Notes: generated from the sequence alone by a model not told the origin. 64,000 bases of DNA from Streptomyces celluloflavus (GCA_000720995.1 JOEL01000002.1:1-64000), one strand, 5' to 3'; counted from the first letter of the stretch, positions 10,601-18,183 are shown. Translations and numbers: made by a program.

Positions 10601-10745
10601 CGCCTCGGGCCCCGCCGGGGCCCAGGCGCGCACCCGTTTGGCGGCCCTCCTCGGAAAGTCCCGCCCGAACCCCCTCGGCGACACCACCGACGAGGACCTC
10701 TTCGCCCTCATCGACACCGAGCTCGGCCTCGACCGAGACCACTGA
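7620..10745 (+). CDS. Stand-alone PKS module KS(Cys to Ala)-AT-ACP, probable loading module
   Basis: A 1041-residue single-module PKS. It begins directly in the ketosynthase (LAVVGMACRYPGG), with no N-terminal docking helix. The KS nucleophile is gone: VDTSASSSLVALH has Ala170 where VDTACSSSLVALH is canonical, while His305 (EAHGTGT) and His345 (KSNLGH) remain. This predicts decarboxylation without condensation, as in KSQ or KS(Ser) loading domains. The AT has GHSQGE (Ser625) and YASH (723-726), a methylmalonyl signature, so a propionyl starter is inferred. ACP Ser935 lies in GFDSVTSVELRN. The tail TTDEDLFALIDTELG resembles C-terminal docking ends, so it should hand its chain to a PKS outside the window. 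There are no reductive domains. Alternative: a dead extension module. Confidence 0.93.
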   Translation: MTEPLAVVGMACRYPGGIASPEDLWQALTERRTVAGPFPTNRGWDLDALRSGGRSAADRGGFLDDAGGFDAEFFGLSPREAEAMDPQQRLALETSWEALERAGLDPTALHGSRTGVFLGAEARPYGPRLHQAAADLAGPLFTGTAPSIISGRVSYALGLRGPALTVDTSASSSLVALHLAVGALRRGECELALAGGVSVMTTPYYYVAFSALRGLAPDGRCKPFSADADGTAWSEGAGMLVVERLERARRLGHRVLAVIRGSAVNSDGASQSLTAPNGDAQRDVIHAALADAALTPADIDAVEAHGTGTRLGDRVEAGALLAAYGADHTEQHPLLVGSVKSNLGHTLSAAGAAGVIKTILAFRHGTLPESLHITAPTPAVDWSSGAVRLVTEPTPWPGTAHPRRAGVSGFGIGGTNAHLVLEEPPAGPALADPAPAPVPTGSVLRTDRAATPWLLSARTPAALAAQADRLAPHLDLHPDVPYQDVAHSLATTRAALEHRAVLLGPDPRTGLAALAAGRPAAAVLTGEVHPEGPGKTVFVFPGQGSQWVGMGRELAECSPVFAARLAECAAALAPYVEWELADALAGRHGFEAADVVQPALWAVMVSLAAVWQAAGVRPDAVVGHSQGEIAAAAVAGILSLDDAAKVVALRSKTLTALAGRGGMMAVEQAATTVRGWIAAYGDRLAIAAVNGPTATVISGETQALRALADEHADTRTRTLPVDYASHSAHVDELREEILTALEGIAPCETSVPMISALTGKDINGPELDAAYWYAGLRETVEFDGAVRALADTGHGTFVEISPHPVLTTALAARARLAVGTLRRDDGGPDRLLASLAEAYVHGAPVDWATVIPVTRTVDLPTYAFQRTHYWLLDDHAAPAVPAAPLPEPAPAAPARAFDHLGLLDLIRSHAAAVLGHADARTVHPTRTFKAQGFDSVTSVELRNRLTAATGLDLPPTLVYEHPSPTALAHHLLDELRPADPLVAALDTLEPLLAAASGPAGAQARTRLAALLGKSRPNPLGDTTDEDLFALIDTELGLDRDH

Positions 10746-10759
10746 ACGGAGCACCCGCG

Positions 10760-11545
10760 ATGCCCGACGCGATCGACGACAGCCTCTGGCTCCGCCGCTA
10801 CCGCCAGACCGACGCGGTCCCCGCCGCCCGCCTGGTCTGCTTCCCGCACGCGGGCGGCACCGCCCCCTTCTACCGGCCCGTGGCCTTCGCCCTGCGCACC
10901 GCCGACCGTGTCGACGTCCTCGCCGTCCAATACCCGGGCCGCCAGGACCGCCGCCGCGAGGACCCTGTCACCGACCTGCGGGAACTCGCCGCCCGCAGCG
11001 CCGAAGTCCTTGCCCGCCAGCAGCCGGACCTCCCCTTCGTCCTCTTCGGCCACAGCATGGGTGCCTGCGTCGCCTTCGAGGTGGCCCGCCGTTTGGAGGC
11101 CGAGGGGCGCCCGCCCGCCCGGCTCTTCGTCTCCGGCCGCCGCGGCCCCGCCGTCGTCCAGGATGCGGCCGCCGCCGTGCACGGCCTGGACGACGACGCG
11201 ATCATCGCCGAGATCCGCCGCCTCAACGGCTCGGCCTCCATGGTCCTCGACGACCCCGACCTGATGGCCGCCGCCCTGCCATCGCTCCGTGCCGACTACC
11301 GCGCCATCGAGACGTACCGCGCCGGCCCGACCGATGCCGTCTCCTGCCCGATCACCGTCCTGACCGGTGACCGCGACCCCAAGACCACCGTGGCCGAGGC
11401 CGAGGAATGGCGCGCTCACACCACCGGCGCCTTCGACCTGCACGTCTTTCCCGGCGGCCACTTCTACCTCACCGATCAGATGCCGGCCGTCCTCGACATT
11501 CTCGACCGCCATCTCACCACTGTGACGGCCACTGCGCCCGCGTGA
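10760..11545 (+). CDS. Type II (editing) thioesterase of the PKS cluster
   Basis: A 261-residue alpha/beta-hydrolase of the type II thioesterase family. Seen: CFPHAGGTAPFYRP near the N-terminus (oxyanion region), the nucleophile elbow GHSMGA near residue 95, a late Asp in GDRDPK and the His in GGHFYL. Such enzymes remove aberrant acyl groups, including those made by premature decarboxylation, from PKS carrier proteins, which fits a cluster whose loading module is expected to decarboxylate. The ATG is 14 bp after the PKS stop with GGAG (10747-10750) upstream, so it is the last gene of the operon. A strong hairpin follows. Confidence 0.93.
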   Translation: MPDAIDDSLWLRRYRQTDAVPAARLVCFPHAGGTAPFYRPVAFALRTADRVDVLAVQYPGRQDRRREDPVTDLRELAARSAEVLARQQPDLPFVLFGHSMGACVAFEVARRLEAEGRPPARLFVSGRRGPAVVQDAAAAVHGLDDDAIIAEIRRLNGSASMVLDDPDLMAAALPSLRADYRAIETYRAGPTDAVSCPITVLTGDRDPKTTVAEAEEWRAHTTGAFDLHVFPGGHFYLTDQMPAVLDILDRHLTTVTATAPA

Positions 11546-11552
11546 AACGAAG

Positions 11553-11588
11553 GGGCCGGGCCCGGCACACTCACACCGGACCCGGCCC
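11553..11588. terminator. Hairpin terminator between convergent genes
   Basis: A 13-bp stem with one mismatch, 11553-11565 pairing with 11576-11588 around a 10-base loop, just after the thioesterase stop and before the stop of the convergent membrane-protein gene. There is no U-tract, as is usual in Streptomyces. It likely ends the PKS operon and may work both ways. Confidence 0.75.
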
Positions 11589-11606
11589 GCACGCGCTGAC
11601 CTTCGT

Positions 11607-12029
11607 TCAGCGGAACAGCTGGCGCACCCGCCGCCCGTAGATGATCGACATCACGCGGAGCAGGACGAGCCCGCAGGCGCCCTGCTCAATCTTCATCCAC
11701 ATCGGGATCGAGTCCGGCAGCGCGAGAAACACGACGATTACCGGCACCATGATCGTCACCGCGATCCGGAGCCGCAGCAGCCCCTTGGGGCTGCCCTTCG
11801 CCGCGGAGGAAGCGAAGCCGTACATCAGCAGCGAAGTGAAGGCGACGATAATGCCGCGGACCCAGACGGTGGGTGTCACCAGATCGTGATTGTCCTGCAG
11901 CATCACCGTCGCGCCGACGGTTGCCAGGCTGAGGACGATATAGATCAGAACGAGCATTTTCACGTTCCGAAACACGGACTTGCGCTCAAGCTGCGAGCCG
12001 GCTTCGGAAGTCGAGTTGGTGTTCTGCAA
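11607..12029 (-). CDS. Small membrane protein of unknown function
   Basis: A 140-residue protein with four predicted membrane segments (for example LVLIYIVLSLATVGATVML, and another rich in Val/Ile near PVIVVFLALP) and a basic C-terminus (YGRRVRQLFR). The start is TTG at 12027-12029, chosen because AAAAGGAG lies at ideal distance upstream and no better ATG or GTG exists. Similar proteins are common in streptomycetes, but I know of no function. It faces the PKS operon tail-to-tail, so it probably lies outside that cluster. Its upstream region holds two short palindromes (12235-12271). Confidence 0.75.
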   Translation of the reverse strand: MQNTNSTSEAGSQLERKSVFRNVKMLVLIYIVLSLATVGATVMLQDNHDLVTPTVWVRGIIVAFTSLLMYGFASSAAKGSPKGLLRLRIAVTIMVPVIVVFLALPDSIPMWMKIEQGACGLVLLRVMSIIYGRRVRQLFR

Positions 12030-12576
12030 GGTGACTCCTTTTATGTATCGGTGGGGGATTTCGCTATGGAGGGCGCCCCCGATCTCAGAGGGCTTCGGTG
12101 TCCCAAGTCGGAAGCAGGGGTGCGGAGTTGCTGCTTATATGCAGGCGGCAATTATTCCCAGCTCCCGTACCCCGGTCAAGCGGAGGCGCCCTTTCTCGGG
12201 GGATCCAAGGGTTATCTTTGAATCATTCCCGGAGACCCCTCAGGGGTTCCCGCCGAAACCCCTGTCAGGGGGCAGCTCTTACGTGTGGGTAGCCCGCGGT
12301 ATACGCCGGGAATGCCGTGTCGAGACGTGGACCGATATGTGCGCGGGCGGAATCCCGATCGGTGCTTTATGCCCTGCCACCGCTGGTCGTCGAGGAGTTG
12401 GCGGCGGCTCCTGTCGCGCGACGGAAAGCATGTGCGAAATGGGGCGGTGCGAGGAGACGTTCAACTCCCTCGACAACTACATGTGGAGGGTGCAATGCGC
12501 ATGGGGCCTGGCCGGGCCTCACCGAGCATCTTCTCTTGTGCAGCGAGGTGCGGCGCGTCGGTGGATTTTGCGAAGT
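12030..12576. other. Gene-free 547-bp region with two tandem palindromes
   Basis: No convincing gene in either strand; the readings present lack normal codon bias, and the region is somewhat poorer in GC than its surroundings. It holds ACCCCTCAGGGGT (12235-12247) and CCCCTGTCAGGGG (12259-12271), two 13-base palindromes whose centres are 24 bp apart. They lie upstream of the 12029 gene and downstream of the SDR gene, so they may be operator sites or part of a terminator. Confidence 0.5.
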
Positions 12577-13320
12577 TCAGGCGCCGGTCCGCACCAGTTC
12601 GAACTTCGGGAAGGACACCGGGTCCGGGGCACGGCCCGCCTGAAGCACGTACGCACGCCCCGCCTCCTCGCCCGCCGCGATCTCGGCAACCGACGCCGCG
12701 ATCTCGGCGGGCTGCGCCACGGCGAAGCCCTCGCCGACGAGGTAGTCAACGGTCTCCGCCGGCAGGAGCGACGTACGGACGAACCCCGGGCAGATCGCGT
12801 TGATCCGCACCCCCTTCTCCTGCCACGTCGGCGCCAGCGAGCGGACCAGTCCGATCACTCCGTGCTTGGTCGCCGCGTACACCGGGTCGAAGGTCACCGC
12901 CGAGGCCCCGGCCATACTGGAGGTCACCACCAGCGAGCCCCCGCCGTGCGCGGCCAGCGCCGGCAGCGCCGCATGCAGCCCGAACATCACGCCGTGCAGG
13001 TTCACCGCCAGCACCCGGTGCTGCCGCTCCGTGTCGTAGTCGTCCTCCGCGAACCCGCCGCCGTCGCCGACCCCGGCGTTCAGGTGCACCAGGTCCAGCC
13101 CGCCGTAGGTCTCCACGGCGGTGGCGATCAGCGCCAGGTTGTCCGCCTCCCGCGTGGTGTCGGTACGGACGAACAGCCCGCCGACTTCCTTGGCGACGGC
13201 CTCGCCGCCCGCCTTGTCGATATCCGCCACGACCACGTGCGCCCCGAGCCCGCCGAAGTGCCGCGCCACCGCCGCGCCGATCCCGCTCGCCGCACCCGTG
13301 ACTACCACGACCTGTGCCAT
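12577..13320 (-). CDS. SDR-family NAD(P)-dependent oxidoreductase
   Basis: A 247-residue classical short-chain dehydrogenase. Seen: cofactor motif TGAASGIG at residues 8-15, an Asp in VVADID that favours NAD(H), LNAGVG (NNAG-type), the catalytic serine in TSSMAG, YAATKHG (Tyr and Lys) and the CPGFV segment after it. Length and motif spacing are normal. The ATG at 13318-13320 has GAGG upstream (GAGGGACAG); a longer reading upstream is in a non-homologous frame of the next gene. The substrate cannot be told; a Ser-rich mid region gives no clue. The VC0807-family gene lies 50 bp upstream on the same strand, so they could form an operon. Confidence 0.9.
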   Translation of the reverse strand: MAQVVVVTGAASGIGAAVARHFGGLGAHVVVADIDKAGGEAVAKEVGGLFVRTDTTREADNLALIATAVETYGGLDLVHLNAGVGDGGGFAEDDYDTERQHRVLAVNLHGVMFGLHAALPALAAHGGGSLVVTSSMAGASAVTFDPVYAATKHGVIGLVRSLAPTWQEKGVRINAICPGFVRTSLLPAETVDYLVGEGFAVAQPAEIAASVAEIAAGEEAGRAYVLQAGRAPDPVSFPKFELVRTGA

Positions 13321-13370
13321 GTCCTCTGTCCCTCCGCGATCTTGAAATTCTGAGCGACCTGATGGTCTGG

Positions 13371-14033
13371 TCAGGACGCCGTGGCCGACTCGTTGCGGAT
13401 GGCGGCCACCCTGTCCGGCTTCCGCCCATAGCGCCGGCTGAAGGTCTCCAACACCACGAACAGCACCACGTACTGGAGCGTGGTCACCACCATCACCGAG
13501 TCGACGGGCAGCGTGTACGCGAGCACCACCCGCACCACCGAGTCCAGCAGCAGACCGATGCCCCAGACCACCGTCAGCCGTCGCATCAGGTGGCGGAAGG
13601 ACGGCGAGTTCTGCCACTGGCCTGCCACCTGCGCGCGCCTCTCCCCCCTCGCCACCGATGACACGATCCGGTAGATGATCGGCCGACCGCGCAGCGTGGC
13701 CAGGAACGCCAGCCCGACGACCCCCGTCATCCAGCCGTCCTTGGCGAACATGAACCGCGGGCTCCCCGAGATCGCCGACAGCGCCGCGCCCAGGGCCACC
13801 ATGGCGAGCACCAGGATGCCGAGCGCCCCGATGCGTCGCTCCCGCACCACCGTCAGCAACGCTTCCAGCACCGGCGGAACAGCACTCGCCAGCACTGCCC
13901 ACCACAGACCGACCCCAGCCGCTCGCAGGCCGTAGAACACGGCCAGCGGCGCGGCGACGTTCAACCCCAGGCTCTGCAGCAGCGGCCCGTTCGACGATCT
14001 CGCGTGCTCGTTCACGATGCCCATCCCGGTCAT
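13371..14033 (-). CDS. VC0807-family integral membrane protein
   Basis: A 220-residue protein with about five or six membrane segments (GLWWAVLASAVPPVLEALLT and VVTTLQYVVLFVVLETFSRR are clear) and the RPIIYRIVSS...FRHLMRRLTVVWG region of the VC0807 family (intracellular-septation-like). Function unknown. Two ATGs compete: 14033, with GGGGG ahead of it, and 14024, about 10 bases after GAAGGG; the second would shorten the protein by three residues. It is probably transcribed with the SDR gene just downstream. Confidence 0.8.
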   Translation of the reverse strand: MTGMGIVNEHARSSNGPLLQSLGLNVAAPLAVFYGLRAAGVGLWWAVLASAVPPVLEALLTVVRERRIGALGILVLAMVALGAALSAISGSPRFMFAKDGWMTGVVGLAFLATLRGRPIIYRIVSSVARGERRAQVAGQWQNSPSFRHLMRRLTVVWGIGLLLDSVVRVVLAYTLPVDSVMVVTTLQYVVLFVVLETFSRRYGRKPDRVAAIRNESATAS

Positions 14034-14508
14034 GCCCTTCCCCCCCGTCCGCGTCCGTCCTTGATGTCTTCGAGGCTACGGAGCTGCGGTATCGCGAACA
14101 CTGGGCTCAGCTCCCGAGGAGGGGTGGGGCTAGACCCACCCCCCGTGCGGGGCCTGGGCGCATGTCGCCGGCCCTCCGGCCCTGCCACGATGGGTGAACT
14201 CGTTCCGCACGCGGCCGGGTTCGGTCGGGAAGCAGACCGCACGCTCGGCCGATGCCCGGTCGATCCCGGCGCAGTACGCGTTCCGGGGCAGCGCCACAGC
14301 TATCCTCGTGCCTGTCCGCGACAGGCCGGTGACAAAGCTGATCCCGGGGCAGTCGCTGACCGGCGCTCCGCGGCGCGGCCCGCTGCGCCGGTCGACTGCT
14401 CCCGAAGAGCCGGGGGCGGCGGTGCCATGCGGGCCCTCAACGGACGGCCACCACCCCGCCTCTCATCGCGAACCCCGCTACGGGGCCCGTAACAGAAAGG
14501 GTCCGCCA
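14034..14508. other. 475-bp divergent intergenic region with a long imperfect inverted repeat
   Basis: It lies between the VC0807 gene and the sensor kinase, so both promoters must be here. At 14346-14403 a long stem can form: 14346-14355 with 14393-14403 and 14359-14366 with 14385-14392, with a 3-base bulge. The kinase frame stays open back to 14194, but that extension has no recognisable domain, and AAAGGG before the 14509 GTG argues for the shorter start. Confidence 0.5.
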
Positions 14509-15822
14509 GTGACCACGACCGCCGGAGGCGTCGTCGGCACCGCCCTGCGCAGCCTCGGGCAGCGCCACCGCGAACTCGGGTACTGCTGGGTGGTCGGCTG
14601 GTGCAGCCCTGCGGCCTTCGCGATGCTGCTCGTCGGCCTCCTGGCCCAACTTGTCGCGAACGGCAACGCCGAGCACGGCTGGGTGCGCGCGGTGCGCAAG
14701 CTGACCGACACCTACCGCAAGCTCCCCGAGCGCTGGGGCGGCAGCGTCATCCCCAGCCCCCGTCTCCGGGACCGCCCGCTCCGCGAGGACCCGGCCAACC
14801 GCCGCGACCTGTTCTTCCTCGCACTGGAGCCACTGGTGGCCCTGGTGGTGCTGTTCGCCCCCAATATGATGGCTTGGTACGGCCTGTTCGGCCTGTTCGC
14901 CCCGGGCATCGCCGCGTTCTTCGGCAGCCACCACGGCATGTTCTACGGTGCGGTGTTCAACTCGCCGGTCGCGGCGCTGCCCGGCGGCCTCGCCCTCTAC
15001 TACGCCGCGCTGCGGCTGGCCGGCCCGGCCTCCCGACTGCACGCCCACCGGTGGCTGCCCCGGCTGCTCGCCCCGGCTCCGTCCGTCGCCGCCGAGATGG
15101 AGCGCCGCCGGCTGGCCGAGCGGGTCGAGGAGCTGACCGAGACCCGCACCACGACCGTGGACAGCCGCGAGGCGGAACTGCGCCGCATCGAACGTGACCT
15201 GCACGACGGTGCGCAGGCCCGGCTGGTGGCGATAGGTCTCGCCCTCGGCACGGTCGACGCGCTGCTGGAGACGGACGTGGAGCGGGCGCGCGAGATGGTG
15301 CGGCAGGCGCGGGACAGCTCGGCGCGCGCGCTGACGGAGCTGCGCGACCTGGTGCGCGGCATCCGCCCGCCGGTGCTGGCCGAGCGCGGGCTGGTCGACG
15401 CGCTGCGCGCGCTCGCCCTGGACGCCCCGCTACAGGCCGAGGTCGACGCCGAAGGGCTGACGAGCCGTCCGGACGGGCCGATCGAGACAGCGCTGTACTT
15501 CGCCGTCGCCGAGCTGCTGACCAATGCCGCCCGGCACGGGGATGCGGCGCACGCCCGCGTCGAACTGAGCCACGCAGACGGAGTGCTGCGCTGCACGGTG
15601 TGGGACGACGGGCGCGGGGGCGCTCATGAGGAGGCGGGACCCGAGCTCGGGCCGGGTGGCAGCGGGCTGCGCGGGATCCGTCGCCGCCTGTCGGCCTTCG
15701 ACGGTAATGTGGACATCGAGAGTCCGGCCGGAGGCCCGACCCTGGTGATGATGGAGCTGCCTTGCGTGTTGTCCTCGCGGAAGACCTCTTCCTCCTCCGA
15801 GAGGGGCTCTGCAACCTCTTGA
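14509..15822 (+). CDS. Sensor histidine kinase (NarL/DesK-type, HisKA_3)
   Basis: A 437-residue membrane sensor kinase. The N-terminal 190 residues hold about four membrane helices (SPAAFAMLLVGLLAQLV, LVALVVLFAPNMMAWYGLFG and others). A coiled-coil linker then leads to the dimerisation box RRIERDLHDGAQARL with the phospho-acceptor His, and to an ATPase domain with VAELLTNAARHG (N-box) and SGLRGIRRRL (G-box). It autophosphorylates and passes phosphate to the response regulator whose gene overlaps its 3' end by 61 bp. The signal is unknown. The GTG start is preceded by AAAGGG. Confidence 0.9.
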   Translation: MTTTAGGVVGTALRSLGQRHRELGYCWVVGWCSPAAFAMLLVGLLAQLVANGNAEHGWVRAVRKLTDTYRKLPERWGGSVIPSPRLRDRPLREDPANRRDLFFLALEPLVALVVLFAPNMMAWYGLFGLFAPGIAAFFGSHHGMFYGAVFNSPVAALPGGLALYYAALRLAGPASRLHAHRWLPRLLAPAPSVAAEMERRRLAERVEELTETRTTTVDSREAELRRIERDLHDGAQARLVAIGLALGTVDALLETDVERAREMVRQARDSSARALTELRDLVRGIRPPVLAERGLVDALRALALDAPLQAEVDAEGLTSRPDGPIETALYFAVAELLTNAARHGDAAHARVELSHADGVLRCTVWDDGRGGAHEEAGPELGPGGSGLRGIRRRLSAFDGNVDIESPAGGPTLVMMELPCVLSSRKTSSSSERGSATS

Positions 15823-16418
15823 CGGCGCACGGTTTCACCGTCGTCGCCGCTGTGGCCAGCGGGCCGGAACTGCGGCGGGCGCTGGCCGAGGAGGAACTGG
15901 ACGTCGCCGTGGTGGACGTACGGCTTCCTCCCACTTTCACCGACGAGGGCATGCAGGCGGCGCTGGAGGCCCGGCGCGAGCGGCCGGGGCTGCCCGTGCT
16001 GGTGCTCTCACAGCATGTCGAACAACTGTACGCACGTGAGCTGTTGGGCGATGGCGCAGGGGGGATCGGATACCTGCTCAAAGACCGGGTGCTCGGCGCC
16101 GAGGAGTTCGTGGAATCCGTACGACGGGTGGCGGGCGGCGGCACCGCGATGGACCCGGAGGTCGTGACCAAACTGCTGGGCGGCCGTCGCCGCGACGACC
16201 CGCTCGCCATGCTCACGCCGCGCGAACGAGAGGTGTTGGCCCTGATGGCCGAGGGTTGCTCCAACGCCGCCATCGCCGCACGGCTGTTCGTCAGCGAAAG
16301 CGCCGTCGGCAAGCACTCGGCCAGCATCTTCAGCAAGCTCGGCATCAGCGTCTCCGACGACACCAACCGCCGGGTGCTGGCGGTGCTGGCATACCTGAAC
16401 GGGTCCGTCCACCCCTGA
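15762..16418 (+). CDS. LuxR/NarL-family response regulator
   Basis: A 218-residue regulator: receiver domain with acidic Glu7/Asp8, phospho-acceptor Asp52 (VVDVRLPP) and Lys in GYLLKD, then a LuxR-type helix-turn-helix (LTPREREVLALMAEGCSN and AVGKHSASIFSKLG). In the recognition helix it has GKH where most family members have KTH or KRH. The start is TTG at 15762, inside the kinase gene, with GGAG upstream; the large overlap means translational coupling with its partner kinase. Targets are unknown. Confidence 0.9.
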   Translation: MRVVLAEDLFLLREGLCNLLTAHGFTVVAAVASGPELRRALAEEELDVAVVDVRLPPTFTDEGMQAALEARRERPGLPVLVLSQHVEQLYARELLGDGAGGIGYLLKDRVLGAEEFVESVRRVAGGGTAMDPEVVTKLLGGRRRDDPLAMLTPREREVLALMAEGCSNAAIAARLFVSESAVGKHSASIFSKLGISVSDDTNRRVLAVLAYLNGSVHP

Positions 16419-16678
16419 TCCACACACCAGAGCTCCGCCGCCCGGCGATTGACGTGTAGTGATGCAGCGCCAGGACGGCTTGAACGAGCACTGCTTCGCT
16501 CGATAGGCCACCGCGCAGCCCGACGACCCTGTCCGCGTACGCCCTTCACCCGTGGAGAGCAATCATCGGGCAAGTCGCATCCGGACCGTACGAAGCCGCC
16601 GAGCGGTGGTTGACCTGACGACCGAGCACCAGTCGACAACGCCTTGTCGGCGATGTGCCCCGAGAGCTCGTCACACGA
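16419..16678. other. 260-bp region without an intact gene
   Basis: Between the response regulator and the transposase remnant. No reading here is longer than a short fragment with plausible codon use, and I could not assign the fragments to a family. Given the neighbouring remnant it may be further decayed mobile DNA. Confidence 0.35.
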
Positions 16679-16852
16679 TCAGGAGCGTGATTTCTTGAGG
16701 CGTCTCCCGCAGATGGGGCTGCGGGCGAGGGAGCCGAAGGCGTGGTGGAGTTCGGTGCGGGGTTCCCATCGGGTGGCGAGGAGTGGGAAGCGGTGGAGCG
16801 GGGCGAAGGCCTGCTCGACGACGTAGCGGAGCCGATGCTCGGCGCCAGAACG
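16679..16852 (-). pseudogene. 3' remnant of an IS5-type transposase gene
   Basis: Read on the minus strand, an open segment of about 57 codons ends at the stop 16679-16681. It contains HRLRYVVEQAFAPLHRF, then LLATRWEPRTELHHAFGSLA and a basic end (RRLKKSRS). This is the C-terminal end of IS5/DDE-type transposases common in Streptomyces (R-Y-V-V-E-Q followed by L-H-x-F and R-W-E-x-R). An in-frame stop (16853-16855) lies just upstream, so only the last part survives and it is not functional. No flanking terminal repeats were recognised. It indicates past insertion activity near the PKS-proximal edge. Confidence 0.7.
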
Positions 16853-17111
16853 TCAGCGGGGTGTCAGGCAGCAGGGGCAGGGTTTTTGTGGGGTCGCCGG
16901 GGTGCGGTCGATCCGCTGCCGTGATCCGAGGGTGGGACAGGGAAGCCGGGTATGGGTGTGATCAGCAATGACAGGTCAGGGACTGGCCCAACAGCTGGAG
17001 GCGCCGCCGTGCTGGGTTACATCCCTCGTGCGAGCCAACCCTGGATTGGTGCGGCTGCGTGGGCGAGGGGCCGGCGGAGGGTGTGAGTCGCGCGAGCGTA
17101 GTGCCGCAATC

Positions 17112-17148
17112 GGCGCTGCTTCAAGTGAACTCCCCCTGAAGCAGCGCC
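17112..17148 (-). terminator. Terminator of the 3-hydroxybutyryl-CoA dehydrogenase gene
   Basis: A perfect 12-bp inverted repeat (17112-17123 with 17137-17148, GGCGCTGCTTCA and its complement) with a 13-base loop, 36 bp after the stop of the minus-strand gene. Confidence 0.75.
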
Positions 17149-17183
17149 ACTTGGCGGCGCCACCATACGTACGTGGTTGCGCC

Positions 17184-18041
17184 CTAGTACGAGTAGAACC
17201 CCGACCCGCTCTTCCGCCCCAGCCGCCCCGCGTCCACCATCCGCTGGAGCAGCGGGGGAGCGGCGTAGAGGGGCTCCTTGTACTCCTCGTACATCGAGGC
17301 GGCGACCGAGGCCACGGTGTCCAGGCCGATCAGGTCGGAGAGCTTGAGCGGGCCCATCGGGTGGGCGCAGCCCAGTTCCATGCCGTTGTCGATGTCCTCC
17401 CGGCTGGCCATCCCGGACTCGAACATCCGGATCGCGGAGAGCAGGTACGGGATGAGCAGGGCGTTCACGACGAAGCCCGAGCGGTCCTGGGCGTGGATCG
17501 CGTGCTTGCCCAGGACGTCCTGCACCAGCGCCTCGGCGCGCTTGACGGTGTCCTCGCCGGTGGTCAGGGCGGGGATCAGCTCGACGAGCTTCTGCACCGG
17601 TGCCGGGTTGAAGAAGTGGATGCCGATGACCTGGTCGGGACGGGAGGTCGCGACCGCCAGCTTCACCAGCGGGATCGACGAGGTGTTGGACGCCAGGATC
17701 GCGTCCGGCCGGGTCACCACCTGGTCGAGGACCTGGAAGATCTCGGTCTTGACCTGCTCGCTCTCCACCACGGCCTCGATGACGAGGTCGCGGTCGGCGA
17801 ACTCCCCGAGGTCGGTGGTGAAGCTGAGCCGGCCGAGTGTCGCATCGCGCTCCGCGGCAGTGATCTTGCCGCGCTCGGCGGCCTTGCCGAGGGAGTTGGT
17901 CAAACGGGTGCGCCCCAGCTCCAGGGCCTCGCCGGTGGTCTCCGCGACCATGACGTTCAGCCCGGCGCGGGCGCACACCTCGGCGATGCCTGCGCCCATC
18001 TGGCCACAGCCGACCACTCCGACGCGTTCGATGTCCGTCAC
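17184..18041 (-). CDS. 3-hydroxybutyryl-CoA dehydrogenase
   Basis: A 285-residue NAD(P)-dependent enzyme that interconverts acetoacetyl-CoA and 3-hydroxybutyryl-CoA in short-chain fatty acid or butanoate metabolism. Seen: VGVVGCGQMGAGIAEVCARA (Rossmann motif), IEAVVESE, SNTSSIPL, IGIHFFNPAPVQKLVE with the catalytic His, and GRKSGSGFYSY at the C-terminus, all characteristic of the Hbd/FadB2 family. The GTG start at 18041 follows AAAGG; about 60 further in-frame residues upstream are not family-like. It stands alone between a terminator and the divergent GHL10 gene, unlike the pathway-specific paralogue at 4118-4987. Confidence 0.93.
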   Translation of the reverse strand: MTDIERVGVVGCGQMGAGIAEVCARAGLNVMVAETTGEALELGRTRLTNSLGKAAERGKITAAERDATLGRLSFTTDLGEFADRDLVIEAVVESEQVKTEIFQVLDQVVTRPDAILASNTSSIPLVKLAVATSRPDQVIGIHFFNPAPVQKLVELIPALTTGEDTVKRAEALVQDVLGKHAIHAQDRSGFVVNALLIPYLLSAIRMFESGMASREDIDNGMELGCAHPMGPLKLSDLIGLDTVASVAASMYEEYKEPLYAAPPLLQRMVDAGRLGRKSGSGFYSY

Positions 18042-18183
18042 CTCGTGCCTTTCGCTGATCTTCAGGACCGGCGGTCGGCCGTAAGGGTGCGGCGTCCGCC
18101 TCGCTCCCGACGTTACCCGGCACGGTCCTGTGCACCGGGGGCCGGGGCGGGCATGCTGAGCCGATAGGACGCGCCAGGACGGG

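Noticed and set aside
11980-13353. 457-codon plus-strand reading
   Set aside because: Most of it is antisense to a clear SDR gene and the rest covers gene-free DNA; composition is Arg/His-rich with no family.
16968-17183. Possible second insertion-sequence fragment beside the transposase remnant
   Set aside because: The short minus-strand reading ending at 17017 has no transposase motif that I can name, and its main feature is a terminator hairpin for the neighbouring gene.
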